Of a DNA stretch of 64,000 bases, positions 9,809-19,985 are shown piece by piece (within the stretch, counting starts at the first letter, position 1; the number at the start of each line of letters is the position of its first letter). The notes beneath the pieces are model-generated. The model worked only from the letters and a program-made list of their open reading frames with translations. It had not been told where the DNA came from and made no database searches. The stretch is from Trichobilharzia regenti (Eukaryota > Platyhelminthes > Trematoda > Strigeidida > Schistosomatidae). The stretch spans positions 93,258,319-93,322,318 of the forward strand of contig OX235264.1 in the NCBI GenBank assembly GCA_944472135.2. The letters are read 5' to 3'. Made by a program: the position numbers and the translations under genes.

Positions 9809-12390
9809 AATAATAATAATTTTTGTTTTATTCCAAAAACAGTACGCATGATACAGCAAGGAATTTTCAGCATTCAGTACAATATTGCATCTAATTTACT
9901 CAAAAACGACAAAAAAAATTAAAAATATACATTACATAATAGTAATAAAACGATTGTTATAGCAGCTACACAGCAAAATACTGTATGCCATACGGAGAAA
10001 AATATGCATAAAGTACAAAATTGTAGTAATAATAGTAATACCAACTAAAATAAAATAGCAGAGTAACAATTAAACGATAGAAAGTGTGACACCATAAAAT
10101 ACAGAAAGATGAACGATGAAAGGGTCGATTCACTGTGCTAATTACATAGTAACTTATGTGTTTCACGTCTAACAGAGTCTTCGTCACATAAAGTACGGGC
10201 TAAATAGGGTATTGTAGAATTTCTATACTTAGTGGTACGAGCATATAACTTTTTATATTGACTTCTCGTCCTACCTGATGAGATACAAGGGGACAGGTGT
10301 GAATAAAGGGGGTGCAGAGGGTCTGACAGTATAGCCTTTGCCCATTTCGTACAGGAATTTATATGCCTCTCGACTATAGTATTAGCGAGCTCATGCAGTG
10401 GCAGACCACAAGCTCTACTCACAGCATTTAATACTCTTCGTAATATGATATAATCTTTTTTGAGAAGCCCAGGAAAGATTAATGGAGAGCAATAGAGTAC
10501 AATAGGTAAAATACAGGAGTTTAAAAATTGCAAAACTAAAGGTTGGTTGATACCTGATTGTCTTAACTTTTTAATGTAGAAGGTAAGACGAAACATTTTC
10601 TTAGAGATAGATAAGATGTGGTATGACCATGAAAGGTCAGAGGAAAGAACTAATCCAAGGTATTTAATGCTTGATTTGGTTTCAATTTCCGTGCCATCTA
10701 TGCTACAGGGATCATGAGAACTAACTAGTTCAAGTAAGTCACGTCGATGCTTGAAAGTAAAGTCAAGCGCCTGACATTTGGAAGGATTTAATATAAGACC
10801 ATTTGACTTGGACCAGTTGTTGATGTCCAACAGAAAGCTATTAAGTTTGGAGCTGTCAGACTCGGAAGTGATAGGCAGTGATACAGTCAGATCATCTGCA
10901 TATTTGACAAAGTTAGTTTCGTTTGAATGAGGCAGGTCATGTAGGAAGAAAGAAAAAAGAAAAGGAGAGAGGACAGCACCTTGTGGAACACCGGATTTTG
11001 TAAGCGAGGTAGAAGAAGATTTGCCGTTATATACAGTATACTGCATTCTATCAGAAAAATAGGAATGCAACCAACTCTTAGCCCAGGATCCTGTTTGTGT
11101 CAACGATAGCTTATTTAACAAAAGGCCCCTAGGTACAGAGTCAAAAGCAGATGTGTAGTCTAAGAAAGCACTACGAACATATTTAGCACCTTTGTCTAAA
11201 CAAGAGACAACATTGTGATATAAGATGACCGCAGCATCCAAGGTACTTCTACCATGTTTGTATGCAAATTGTTTAGGATCATTAAAAGGTTTCAATGAAG
11301 GTTCAAGACGAAGTAAAAGTAATTTTTCCATCAATTTTAAAAAGGGGGAAGTAATTGCAATAGGCCGAAATTTAATATCAGAACCAGAAGATGGTTTTGG
11401 TATAGGGATAATTTTAATGTTTTTCCATGCAAAAGGTAGAACGTTACCGGAAAAAGAAGCATTAAAAATGTTAGTAAGAGGATAACACAAAATATCAGCA
11501 CAATTCCTGAGGACAATGGCAGGTATGCCGTCAGGACCAAGGCTTTGAGAAGGCTTAAGAGACCGGAGACATTTAAGCACATCAAGGGTATTAAAACCAC
11601 TAAAGTTATTGTCAATATGATTTGTATCATTTGGAAGGGTATCAACAGAAGAGCGTATGAAAGATTTATTAAGAGTGTCAACATTAAGAGATGGAACAGA
11701 AATACATCGCTTACCGTTAGTAATTTCTTTGAAAAGTTTCCATAAATTAGAAGGGGTTTTACATGACAAAAATCTTTGATTATATAAAACATTTAGTCTT
11801 TTCATTTCCAGTTTTATCAGAATGTTTAACTTTTTTACACCAGGCTTATCATTTGTTTTGAACAACAGTTCTTTATCTCTACGTAGCTTTTTGAGATATG
11901 GCGAAGATAAGCGATCAAATCGAATGAATAATGTTTCTTTAGGACAACATATTTCGAAACAGAATTTAAGATAATCGGTAGTGTTTGTGATTGTTTCATC
12001 TAATGTTTGTTCTGTAAATAAGTCCCAGTTAGTGTCTTTCAACATGCATCTGAGCTTGTCTAGGTTGTCTTGTGAGTAGCATCTCCGTTGAACTTTACTG
12101 TAGAGGTGAGAGAGGACACCTTTGTGTGATTTGGAATATATTTTAGGCAGTACACGTATGATACAGTGGTCAGAGTTAAGTAAAGGAGCACGTTTGCGAG
12201 CTTCATATATACCAACATCATTGATATATACTAGATCCAGCTTTTTACCAAGACGGGTGGCAAAGTTAACAATATTGTCATGACCAAGTGATATAAGGAA
12301 GGAGCAATCGCTTCCATTGAAGTCGCCAGTTACTATTGATAAAGAGTTCTCGAAACAAGCTGCAGCAAAAGCGGTGAATTCATCAAGAAG
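9809..12390 (-). mobile_element. CR1-like LINE copy C, inserted antisense into copy B
   Basis: A younger LINE on the minus strand, running from its 5' truncation point at about 12381-12395 to an (ATT)n tail at 9809-9824. It carries a single long open frame and is flanked on both sides by copy B on the plus strand. At the right junction 'catcaagaag.gaagacattctgg' is present (12381-12404), which equals the expected sequence of copy B (compare copy A near 1385-1400), so the exact breakpoint is blurred by microhomology. Confidence 0.85.
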
Positions 12391-12399
12391 TGAAGACAT
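10138..12399 (-). CDS. CR1-like LINE ORF2 protein (endonuclease C-part plus reverse transcriptase), 5'-truncated
   Basis: A 753-codon open frame. From the N-terminus: the end of the AP-like endonuclease (IVTGDFNGSD at about 22-31 and NSDHCIIRV at about 75-83, the conserved GDFN and SDH boxes); a linker; reverse transcriptase from about residue 285 with GPDGIPA, KFRPIAITSPFLKLMEKLL, DPKQFAYKHGRSTLDAA, FLDYTSAFDSVP, SGVPQGAVLSPFLFSFFLHDLP and the catalytic VKYADDLTVSLP; then the C-terminal region shared with copies A, B and D. The N-terminal half of the endonuclease is missing, so it cannot mobilise itself. The apparent start MSSLLDE reads through the microhomology with copy B, so this is not a native start. 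Absence of stops marks it as the youngest LINE here. Confidence 0.9.
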   Translation of the reverse strand: MSSLLDEFTAFAAACFENSLSIVTGDFNGSDCSFLISLGHDNIVNFATRLGKKLDLVYINDVGIYEARKRAPLLNSDHCIIRVLPKIYSKSHKGVLSHLYSKVQRRCYSQDNLDKLRCMLKDTNWDLFTEQTLDETITNTTDYLKFCFEICCPKETLFIRFDRLSSPYLKKLRRDKELLFKTNDKPGVKKLNILIKLEMKRLNVLYNQRFLSCKTPSNLWKLFKEITNGKRCISVPSLNVDTLNKSFIRSSVDTLPNDTNHIDNNFSGFNTLDVLKCLRSLKPSQSLGPDGIPAIVLRNCADILCYPLTNIFNASFSGNVLPFAWKNIKIIPIPKPSSGSDIKFRPIAITSPFLKLMEKLLLLRLEPSLKPFNDPKQFAYKHGRSTLDAAVILYHNVVSCLDKGAKYVRSAFLDYTSAFDSVPRGLLLNKLSLTQTGSWAKSWLHSYFSDRMQYTVYNGKSSSTSLTKSGVPQGAVLSPFLFSFFLHDLPHSNETNFVKYADDLTVSLPITSESDSSKLNSFLLDINNWSKSNGLILNPSKCQALDFTFKHRRDLLELVSSHDPCSIDGTEIETKSSIKYLGLVLSSDLSWSYHILSISKKMFRLTFYIKKLRQSGINQPLVLQFLNSCILPIVLYCSPLIFPGLLKKDYIILRRVLNAVSRACGLPLHELANTIVERHINSCTKWAKAILSDPLHPLYSHLSPCISSGRTRSQYKKLYARTTKYRNSTIPYLARTLCDEDSVRRETHKLLCN

Positions 12400-13165
12400 T
12401 CTGGTATACCCAACCCTTACTCCTACAACTCGTTAACTCTCGCATCCTACCTATTATTCTCTATTGTTCCCCCTTAGTTTTTCCAGGGCTGCTGAAGAAA
12501 GACTATATCTTATTACGCAAGATGTTAAAGGTTGTCAGCAGGGTAAGCTACGTGCCACTTAACCAGCTTGTTAATATTCTGGTCGACAGGCACTTGGACT
12601 CATGTGAAAAATGGGCTAAATCCATTTTATCTAACTCACACCACCCTCTTCATTCACAACTCTCCCCTTGTATCTCATCAGGTAGGACCAGAAGCCTATA
12701 TAGAAAACTATAGGCTCACACTAGTAAGTACAAAACCTCAACCATACCCTACTTATCTCGTGTTCTGTACGATAAAGAAAGCATTAGGAGTGAAATTTAT
12801 AACTTATTAAATAGTCAGTAGAACAGCTGGATCTCGTCTTTCCAACTCATATCATTTATAAGTACAACGTTTTTCTTACTTTCTTTTCCTTTTCTCTCTC
12901 TTTTTTTCTTCTGTTATGTGCAGCTTTGTTTCTTTCTTCTGCTTACGCCAGTAAATATGCTAGCATCTACTTTTCTAGCACCTTCAAACACTCTGTTCAC
13001 TTTTGGCTTTGCTACCGATATGCTACCGATATGTTGTTGTCAAAACTAACTGAGATTACCCATGATCTATGTAGAATTTTATTTATTGTTAATGTACAAA
13101 CTGGTTGCAATACTGTAGTGAAATGGTGAGAATTCCATTCTGTATCACAAGTACTGCTTTGGAAT
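12381..13165 (+). mobile_element. CR1-like LINE copy B, right part with 3' tail
   Basis: Resumption of copy B. TQPLLLQLVNSRILPIILYCS through GRTRSLYRKL corresponds residue by residue to copy A. It is followed by the 3' UTR (including tgagattacccatgatcta, mirrored in copy A near 670-690) and an (ATT)n tail at 13165-13200. Roughly 10 bp expected between 9808 and 12381 from copy A are absent, so copy C insertion came with a small target deletion. Confidence 0.85.
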
Positions 13166-13204
13166 AAAATTATTATTATTATTATTGTTATTATTATTAT
13201 TCGA

Positions 13205-14225
13205 AATGTCATATTAATGGAACACTTTTAATAAAAATGCTCCTGAAATACGCCAAGACAGAAGTGGAAAGAAAAAATGGACATAACGTGTTGATACTTG
13301 ATTTTGGGTTCTTTGTAACTGACTGATTGTTTGAGCTAAACAAAACTCGCTGTTATTCAGCACAGAGACCTTCGAAACACGACAGTATATGACGGATCAG
13401 TGTGGGAAACTATTCTTGTACTACTGATAAGACGTAGAAGGTAGATTGTGAAGGCAAATGACGAGTTAACTACAAGTTTTGTCCAGTTAGGTTAAGGCAA
13501 AATGTTTAGTCCAAGAGTTGCATAGGTCTTGTAACGAACAAAATCAACTCGTCCTGGTCTGAACACAAGAAACTAATGTCGGTGGCCTACTGTATAGCTG
13601 TCTGAGGATCTTCCTTCACAGACGCACAGTCACAGAACTCTCCAGAGACAACAGAAAGATGATTATTTGTTGTAAGATGAATGTGATTGTCAAGAGTACC
13701 GTTAGGCAGCTATACAGGCTAGATGGCTTTCTACTGCACAAAAAGCACTTTAAAACAAAATCAGTTAACTGAACTTCAACTGTAATAAGTACCAGAATAT
13801 TCCCAACAAGGTGGGATCAAAACTTCTGTTCACAAGAATCACACATCACTGATTTCTGAAGTCAGTCAAGACCAGAACAATCTTGACTCACTCGAACAAA
13901 CTCATCTAATACCAATAAGACTAGTACTAGAGATTGAACAGGGACAAAGGCAAGCTCTAATAAAGATCAAGTGAACTTATGACATGCAAATGTCGGAAGA
14001 ATGATAGACAGTCTAGGAGAAAGACGAGTAATAATTAGAAAGTTTGCTGAAACATCCAAGTAAGTATAAACATTACGATTACATCGTGGAGGATTGATTT
14101 TCCAAATGAATTTCTGCTTTACACAGGTCATAAAAATCCTTCCACATAGGTTAAAACACTTTTTCATGCGACTTTAAACCCTATTACCAACAGTTTTAAG
14201 TCATTGGTTCTCAGCATCCTAACGA
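13205..14225. other. No feature recognised
   Basis: Intergenic sequence between LINE copy B and an RTE remnant. No frame with recognisable similarity was found. An ancient RTE extension in the right half is possible but not supported. Confidence 0.35.
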
Positions 14226-14229
14226 CGTC

Positions 14230-14735
14230 AACCACGCAAGACAAGTAATATTAGTTTCCCGTTCAGGAACTTCCAGTACCTGTCCTTGGATTATGTCTCA
14301 GACTTTAAGGAGTGAGAATGCACGAATACGTTAGGCGGATGGGAAGACTCTAGAAGATCTGGATTTTGCAGATGATTAATGTCTACTCTCACACAAACTC
14401 CAATGCAAACAGGCAAAAAACAACAAATTGGCCGAAGAAGCAGCAAAGACAGGACCCCAAGTGAACATGGAGAAGATAGAGGTGATCAAGATAACCAAAG
14501 AACATCAACAACAGTAACAACAACCAGCACAGATCAACATCAACGCGAGGAATTTGGCAGAGGTTAATTCACTCACTTATCCGGCCAGGAGGCACGGTTT
14601 CAACCACAGAGAGTTGGAAAGCGTAGATGAAGACGTCAAAGCCAGCCAGCCGACCAGACAGAATCGGAAAGGCAAGATACACCTTCGTCAATGTGAAACC
14701 AGTAAGGAAATCTCCTGAGCTGCACTCAACCAGCA
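14230..14735 (+). mobile_element. RTE (SR2-like) LINE remnant with catalytic box
   Basis: Plus-strand RTE. Readable: a 'VNHARQ' remnant of the VRQGC block, TLEDLDFADD (RTE polymerase catalytic box, about 14349-14378), then QMQ-like, KTNKLAEEAAKTG in a shifted frame, NLAEVNSLTYPARRHGF, DEDVKASQPTRQNRKGKI. Frameshifts separate the blocks. It stops where PLE-type sequence begins at about 14725. Confidence 0.7.
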
Positions 14736-15005
14736 TAAAGAAGAAAATTTTGTCACAGTTAATTGATAGTAGTCATGTAGTGGAGAAAACGAAAGCCTTA
14801 AAGTAACTCATTGTATCCCACCGAATCTTTCCCATAGACTTCGTATTCGTCAATTGCGCACAGCTGAAATAGGCGATAGGCATTCGAGCTATTAAGCCTA
14901 AACTATGCATTCAAAAGAAGTTTGTACAGCCATTATCCCTCCTTTGGCCGATTAAAACATAACTAACTGATGACTTCTACTCCACGCCGAATTAATATTA
15001 TCAAC
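14725..15005 (+). mobile_element. Penelope-like element 3' end (GIY-YIG C-terminus)
   Basis: In broken frames: ILSQLIDSSHVVEKTKAL, 'CIPPNLSHRLRIRQLRTAEIGDRHS', ending near 'KKFVQPLSLLWP'. This is the C-terminal end of the GIY-YIG part of the PLE subfamily also seen at 41253-41480 and, in reverse, at 21783-22000. It forms the left arm of the long inverted repeat described separately. Confidence 0.75.
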
Positions 15006-15178
15006 CCTCTCTGTGTGTCCGTGGTACAGCGGTTAGGACTCTCGCCAACCATGAACATTATCTGGGGTTCGATCCCCTGCCGACGGACAACTGATATCAA
15101 TCGTTGGCCTGCGAAATTTCGCCCACACACATCACATGATGAAAATACCATAATTGTACCAAAAATAATAATAATATA
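15006..15178 (+). repeat. tRNA-derived SINE (family 2)
   Basis: Begins with a tRNA-like head: 'gtggtacagcggttaggac' (box A-like) and 'ggggttcgatcccctgcc' (box B-like, with a hairpin arm). It is followed by a body 'tgatatcaat.gttggcctgc' and 'gaaaatacca.aattgtacc', ending in (AAT)n/(A)n. The same family is at 21570-21720 (-), 58015-58175 (-) and 58275-58430 (+). Pol III promoter boxes support SINE status. No intact tRNA cloverleaf is seen. Confidence 0.75.
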
Positions 15179-15199
15179 ATAAAAAGAAAATAAAAAAAA

Positions 15200-15800
15200 A
15201 TGAGTCACATCTGCATTAAAGGCATATTTTATTTACTTCACTTTCAATCTAGCATTACGTAATCGGTCCGTAATTTTTTTATTGGGCTTAATCGACTACT
15301 ATGCCTACCTGAACTTTTGTTTGTGTAATCATGCTGTTATTCGTCACTCTTGTCATCACAGGTTGCCTCAATTTTTCATCACTATTACTGATAAGATCAT
15401 TATCATTATTGTTATCTTAGAATTTTCCCGTAGCTCTTTCAAGGCTTTGAAATGCTGGGAATTTAAAATACTTTTCTACTCTGGGTTGTTGTTTAAAAAC
15501 TGGTGAGCTATATCCACCATCTTGGCCATAAAAACCAACCCCGATCTTCATCGGATGTTGCGGTAAGAGGTTTCAGTTGGTCATATAAGTTCTCAAACTC
15601 AGCATGGATGGCTAAATCAGTAAATTGCGTGCGAGGAACACAAAATTTGAGTCCAAGGGATAAAGCTTCTTTCTGATGAGTAGATAGAGTAATATCAGAA
15701 AGATTTGTAACGTACTTATCAGGATTCACCGGAGAGACATCTACGCGGTTTCGATCATCAATTGAACTCTTCAACTTATTTTGTACATTCGTCTTTGTTT
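15200..15800 (-). mobile_element. Penelope-like element, N-terminal region (minus strand)
   Basis: Minus frames read YVTNLSDITLSTHQKEALSL, LGLKFCVPRTQF, HAEFENLYDQLKPL (15540-15770). These are the conserved N-terminal PLE block 'NLSd..Lt..q..vLslGLkF' before the reverse transcriptase. It is followed by VFKQQP..EKYFKFPAFQSLE in the 15480-15400 zone, then non-coding sequence. Fragment of an otherwise missing element. Confidence 0.75.
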
Positions 15801-15859
15801 TCTGAGTAACGTCTTAACAAAAATGAAGAAATTTCATGTGGCATATTATTGATAATTCA

Positions 15860-16020
15860 GATAAAATAACAGATAAACAACAACCCAAAGGAGAAAAGTA
15901 TTTCAAATTCCCAGCATTTCAAAGCCTTGAAAGACCTACGAGAAAATTCTAACATAATTATTACTAAACCTGATAAAGGTTCTGGAGTCGTCATTATGAA
16001 TACAAGTGACTACAAATAAA
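15860..16020 (+). mobile_element. Penelope-like element, fragment with RT motif 1
   Basis: Plus strand repeats FKFPAFQSLE and then reads NIIITKPDKGSGVVIMNTSDYK in a shifted frame, the 'i.KaDKG.gvVvmn..dY' block that opens the PLE reverse transcriptase. It lies head to head with the minus-strand fragment just upstream. Confidence 0.75.
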
Positions 16021-16039
16021 AATAATAATTATTATCATT

Positions 16040-16320
16040 ATCATTACAAATATCATGACTAATTGCACAATTTATATCCACCATCTTATTATCCAATTGA
16101 CAAAACACCATGATTGGTTTATATCTGAATATTCATTTGTTAAGTTATGTTTATTAGAGTCAAGCCTGATGACATCTAATTGAAAGCACAATATCACTGT
16201 TCGCTTATATGTGTTGTTCTCAATTCCTCTCATCGCAAAGAAACATCGGATGAAGTAAAGCAGATTCTTAACGATCATGACAACATAAGAGTACATTTTC
16301 GTGCAACGAACACGTGTTGC
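16040..16320 (+). repeat. PLE terminal (pLTR-like) sequence
   Basis: The stretch 'gactaattgcacaatttatatccaccatcttattatcca ... aaacaccatgattggtt' recurs at 41650-41830 downstream of another PLE GIY-YIG end, so it is the non-coding terminal part of that PLE subfamily. Confidence 0.6.
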
Positions 16321-16369
16321 TCGTCACTAATGAAGGCTTATAGACAAAAGAGGGGAAGATAACCAACAA

Positions 16370-16585
16370 AATTGCATATTCAAGATAAATTGTGGCGACT
16401 GTGATGCTGTACATGCAGAAGAAGAACCTCCCAGACAGGTGAATGCAAGAGTGAAACAGCACAGGCAATGCTCATCGGCCATTCTAAACATCTCCGATAA
16501 ATTTGAAGAAACTGGCGAAACATAACAGCGATGTCACTGCACTCGATAGAAACGGAACAAAAGATAGGTCTTTGATAGAAACAAT
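16370..16585 (+). mobile_element. PLE GIY-YIG endonuclease remnant (second subfamily)
   Basis: Plus frame reads IFKINCGDCDAVHAEEE, VNARVKQHRQCSSAI and an 'ETGET' remnant. This corresponds to the GIY-YIG N-terminal block (..y.i.C.dCd..YvgeT.R....r..EH) of the PLE at 51490-51985 on the minus strand. The key Y-V box is degraded to VHAEE. Confidence 0.65.
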
Positions 16586-16673
16586 GTCCCACAGAAAGGT
16601 CAAATTTTCACCAAAGTTCATGTAGTTTTAATTTCAGTAAAAAGTTTGAGCATTGTGGATTAGATCAAATCAA

Positions 16674-16793
16674 GTATAATTACATTTTAATAGTTAACAC
16701 ACAATGTTAAGTTTTGTTATTGGTAATTTTGCTGGAAATATTACCAATAACAAAACTTATCATTGTGTGTAAACTATTAAAATATAATTATAC
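16674..16793. repeat. 54 bp-arm imperfect palindrome (hairpin)
   Basis: Left arm 16674-16727 and right arm about 16740-16793 are inverted copies with only a few mismatches; the loop is about 12 bp around ttgctggaaa. AT-rich and non-coding. A looser extension outward (atgtagttttaatttc / atttcatgtagttttg) suggests the palindrome was once longer. Could be a MITE-like element or the joint of two inverted element ends. Confidence 0.85.
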
Positions 16794-16799
16794 TTTATT

Positions 16800-17960
16800 T
16801 CATGTAGTTTTGTTTTTTTGTTTCCAGACAGAGCAATAAGAAGACGTAGTCTGTCTGAATCGTCTATTGTGTTTGTGGCGAAAAACATTTCAAACAGTCT
16901 GATCACACACTGCTCAGTTATCAGAGGAATATGATAACATGAAAATAATAAAACGTTTAGGGGTGGAAGACAGACGTAGGTCATGGTAAAAGGTCATACT
17001 GAAGGTCAAAATAATAGTGGAGAGGAGCAAACCACAGTAGGTAGGCAATAGTATATCTATCCTGGGATCAAAATAAAGGCTAACAAATCACGTTTAATTT
17101 GATGACGAATTATGTTTCAAAGCGTAGAGGTGGTTTAAACATCCTAGTCGCTAGCGCTTCTAACAATTTTAGGTTAAGCCCCAAACACGTTTAATAAATA
17201 GGTTTAAAAGAGGTGTAAACATGAGGCTTCACATTCTCAATTATCCAGATCACAGGTGTATTAGAAGTCATTTTCACCTCACCGTTGAATCACGCTACTG
17301 TGATCCCCAATGGAGCTCAGCTTGATATATGATATATACATTGGCATAAAATTGATGTTTACATCCCCTATATATTAAACCTATATATAAAAAGCGTTTG
17401 CAGTGAATTCTAACATTTTTGTAAGTCCTAGCGCCTAGGAAGTTTAAACCACCTTTATATGTCCAGGAACAATTCCTAAGAAAAGAATAAGAAGTTCAAC
17501 AAAGGTGGCGATCTTTCCGGTGATTTCATTCTTCAAGGCCGCTGTATATTCGCATTTATATACATAGTTCCAATATTTAGATTTTCATTTCGACTGATTA
17601 GACCGTAGTGGTCGGGTGGACATGTCGGCTTCTTGTGCTGATGTCTCAACGATGAACGATTTGAAAGAATGATATTTTATGACTCAAAATGAAAAATCGA
17701 AAGAAACAAACCATACTAGATGCATGGAAAATATAGAGGAGGGACTAGTTTCCTCTGAAAATACAGCTCCAGCTTTCTGATGCATATGATAGGGGCCACC
17801 GCAGTACAAGGGAGCCGAAAATACACTGTCTTTGGTAGATTTTCGTTTACTTTGCAAATGACTCTGAATGATGAGTAGTCAGTTGAGATGTTGTGTAAGT
17901 GTTGATGAAGTGTTCTATTATTGCGCTACTGATTGAACCAATGCCTTCTCTTTGCAGCTG
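16800..17960. other. Unassigned repeat-derived sequence
   Basis: No coding similarity. The segments at 17030-17070 (reverse complement of 'ccaggacagatatactatt' at 19355-19385 and 39640-39660) and 17420-17455 ('cctaggaagtttaaaccacctt', compare 39550-39575) show that parts are the non-coding end of a PLE-type repeat. Nothing else was recognised. Confidence 0.45.
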
Positions 17961-17967
17961 AGCTGGG

Positions 17968-18835
17968 TTATTTCCTGTAACACCTTCTGATAGAACCTAT
18001 GCATCCAGCTACGTAGGAGCAGGTGAACTGATATGTTCCCACCGAAGTTGTCGTTTGCGGAAATATGTTCTTCACACTGCTTAGAATCAGTGAGTGGCTA
18101 CAGAGTTTCACTCTTCGAATTTTCACGAGAAAGGACTTCTTTAGGGATCTGGAAACTCTCCTCTTAAGCATATCTTCAGCTAAGTGTCCACCAAAGTCTA
18201 AACACAAATACAGTGATTTGTTTGGTACTGAAGTGCATTCTCCCTCTTTGTTTTGTCTATCGGATTCTTCTCCACGAAACATTCTGGGTATCCGTTTTGA
18301 GCCAACGTATTTTTGAGAAATAGCTCTTCTTCTGAGCAATCCCTGTTGCTAACTCTTCTGACTGATATGGTGCACATGCGAGATGATGAGAGCAATTTTT
18401 CGACTGATAGGTATCCAACTGCAGAAGTTTGTCAGTTGGCCATTCCATGATGGTATCCTGTGGACAGATATTTACACAGGGCTATAATCTCTTCTTGTCA
18501 ATTCAACGTCCACAAAATGGGATCTTTGATTCATTTTCAACTTACACTGAGAATATAATTGAAGGTTGGCAATTATTAAACTCCTATACGACACGATTTA
18601 GATCAGAATCATCATGAAAGACTAAAACATTGTCGCCGACATACCTTTTGTACAGCATGAATCTGTGTGTTGTTGATCTTAAGATCTCAATTTTTAAACT
18701 GGCTATAAAGCAGTCTGCCGAAAATGGGCCATAGGTACAGCCTATTGGAATTCCATCTCCGTGTCTGTAGATATTGTCGTTGAATTTAAGTTGTAAAATA
18801 AAAGTGCATTTCATCACATTAAACCTTCCTTGGTA
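17968..18835 (-). mobile_element. Penelope-like element, reverse transcriptase to GIY-YIG
   Basis: Minus strand, 18817 downwards: YRHGDGIPIGCTYGPFSADC (PLE 'q.DGvaMGSpLgpllAd' block), LYKRYVGDNVLVFHD (the YVDD box altered to YVGD), a 'LNGYPECFVEKNP' block, then SKYPGLCLDFGGHLAEDMLKRR (KGd block region), VKNIFP, and the GIY-YIG start 'FTCSYVAGCIGSIRR' (CGA.YIGR altered). Frames shift at least three times. The catalytic D to G change and frameshifts make it inactive. Confidence 0.8.
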
Positions 18836-18849
18836 AACATTGTTTGCCT

Positions 18850-19060
18850 TCGAATTCGGTTAGGGACTGATATCGTCTGAAGAACCACTGGTAACCCAGG
18901 AGGTAGTAGGAGAGTTGTTTCGTACTAGTTTAGGGCTCATCAACAGTACTCACTAACTAGGGTTCTAACCCGTGGTTTCCTGGTTATGAGACGAGCTCAT
19001 AGACCATTCAGCCACTGGGACCCGATCGAATGCGGCATGAATTCCAGCTTCTACTGATTT
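18850..19060 (-). repeat. Short interspersed repeat with hammerhead (minus)
   Basis: Minus strand: 'ccagtggctgaatggtctatgagctcg' tRNA-like head (box A-like), 'gggttagaaccctagt' box-B-like, hammerhead-like segment, and terminal 'ggttaccagtggttcttcagacgatatcag'. Same arrangement as the copies at 62200 and 62540. Confidence 0.7.
18905..18949 (-). ncRNA. Degenerate hammerhead ribozyme motif
   Basis: Minus-strand order: GTACT, TTGATGA (C3 changed to T), GCCCTAAACTAGTAC as a damaged stem II, GAAAC, AACTCTCC. Stem I closure is weak (TACTAC where AGTAC is expected). Recognisable but probably inactive. Confidence 0.55.
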
Positions 19061-19101
19061 GTGATTTTAGCACGATCAAAACTGAAACGAATCAAATCTC
19101 C

Positions 19102-19985
19102 ACAAACCAACTCTTCAAGATTAATCTGATGCTTGCTGGTGCCTGGCTTCAGGACGAAGTTGTCTTGACTTCTGTTGAGAAGTTGTGACCAGTGAGGGCC
19201 AGACGGTAGGGAGTGAGGACAATTGCTCGCCAGTGACAGTGACTGGTTCCCGTCATGCTAACATCACAAGTATGTACAAGTTAGAATTCATTAGCCATCG
19301 GATGGTGTACCAACGGCTGAATAGTCTATTAGCTTGCCTCATAACTTTGTTTTCATGCCAGGACAGATATACTATTATCTCCATTCTTTAGTTTATTGAT
19401 TAGCGTTGTTATTTTGACCTTCAGTATGGCCTTTTAGCATCACCTACATCTATTTTCTCACTTCTAAACGTATTACTATTCTCAAGAGTTGGTTTGATAT
19501 CAGTGAGAGGACAACTGATAACGATCCTTGGACAAACTAGTGAAGACGAATCTAATCCTTAGAAACCAACTCTTCAAGATTAATCTGATGCTTGATGGTG
19601 CCTGGCTGGAGGACCAAGTTGTCTGGACTTCTGGTGAGAAGTTGTGACCAGGGATATCCATCCAGGTGCGAGTGAAGATAGATTTCCCGCCAGTGACATT
19701 GGTCGGTGGTCATGCTAAAGATCATGAAATGGTAGGAGTTAGAATTCATTGTCTGGCCATTGAATCGGACCAAGTGACTGAGTGATACACCAGTTTGCCT
19801 TGAATCTGGAAGGTACTGAGTTCGAAACCCTGTGGTGGTTGTGTAGTGCTGATGTTTCCCAAAACCAGGATGAGACAGCTATCCAGTACTCTCTGTAGCT
19901 GGTTTCCAGTGATTCTCTGACTGATATCAATCCGTGAACAAACTCCTGAAAACAAATCACATCCTTACAAACCAACTATAGAAAA
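19102..19985 (+). repeat. Two head-to-tail copies of the short-repeat family
   Basis: The segment starting 'aaaccaactcttcaagatta' at about 19104 recurs at 19563 (period about 459 bp), with the following 'tgatgcttg.tggtgcctgg' and 'gagaagttgtgacca' also repeated. The second unit continues into the tRNA-like/hammerhead segment (19735-19960). The first unit instead continues into PLE-like terminal sequence (19350-19440, 'ggacagatatactatt'). So the 5' module is tandemly repeated while the 3' parts differ. Confidence 0.65.
19841..19889 (+). ncRNA. Degenerate hammerhead ribozyme motif
   Basis: Order on the plus strand: GTAGTG, CTGATGT (A9 changed to T), TTCCC / AAAACCA / GGAT as a shortened stem II, GAGAC in place of GAAAC, AGCTATC, C, AGTAC. 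Two core positions are altered, so cleavage is unlikely. Confidence 0.55.

Larger units (their letters stand above)
14725..15556 (+). repeat. Left arm of long inverted repeat (partner 21183-22010)
   Basis: The plus strand here equals the reverse complement of 21183-22010 through three successive parts: PLE C-terminus, family-2 SINE, and a PLE fragment (cattaaaggcatattttattt ... ctatatccaccatcttggcc). The SINE sits at the same place in both arms, so the composite existed before it was duplicated in inverted orientation. Differences are scattered point changes and small indels. Confidence 0.85.

Noticed and set aside
9966..10187. 73-codon minus frame rich in Phe/Tyr
   Set aside because: It is the 3' UTR of LINE copy C read in another frame.
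15508..15774. 88-codon minus frame as an independent host gene
   Set aside because: It is the conserved N-terminal PLE block (NLSD...Q..ALSLGLKF), not a host gene.
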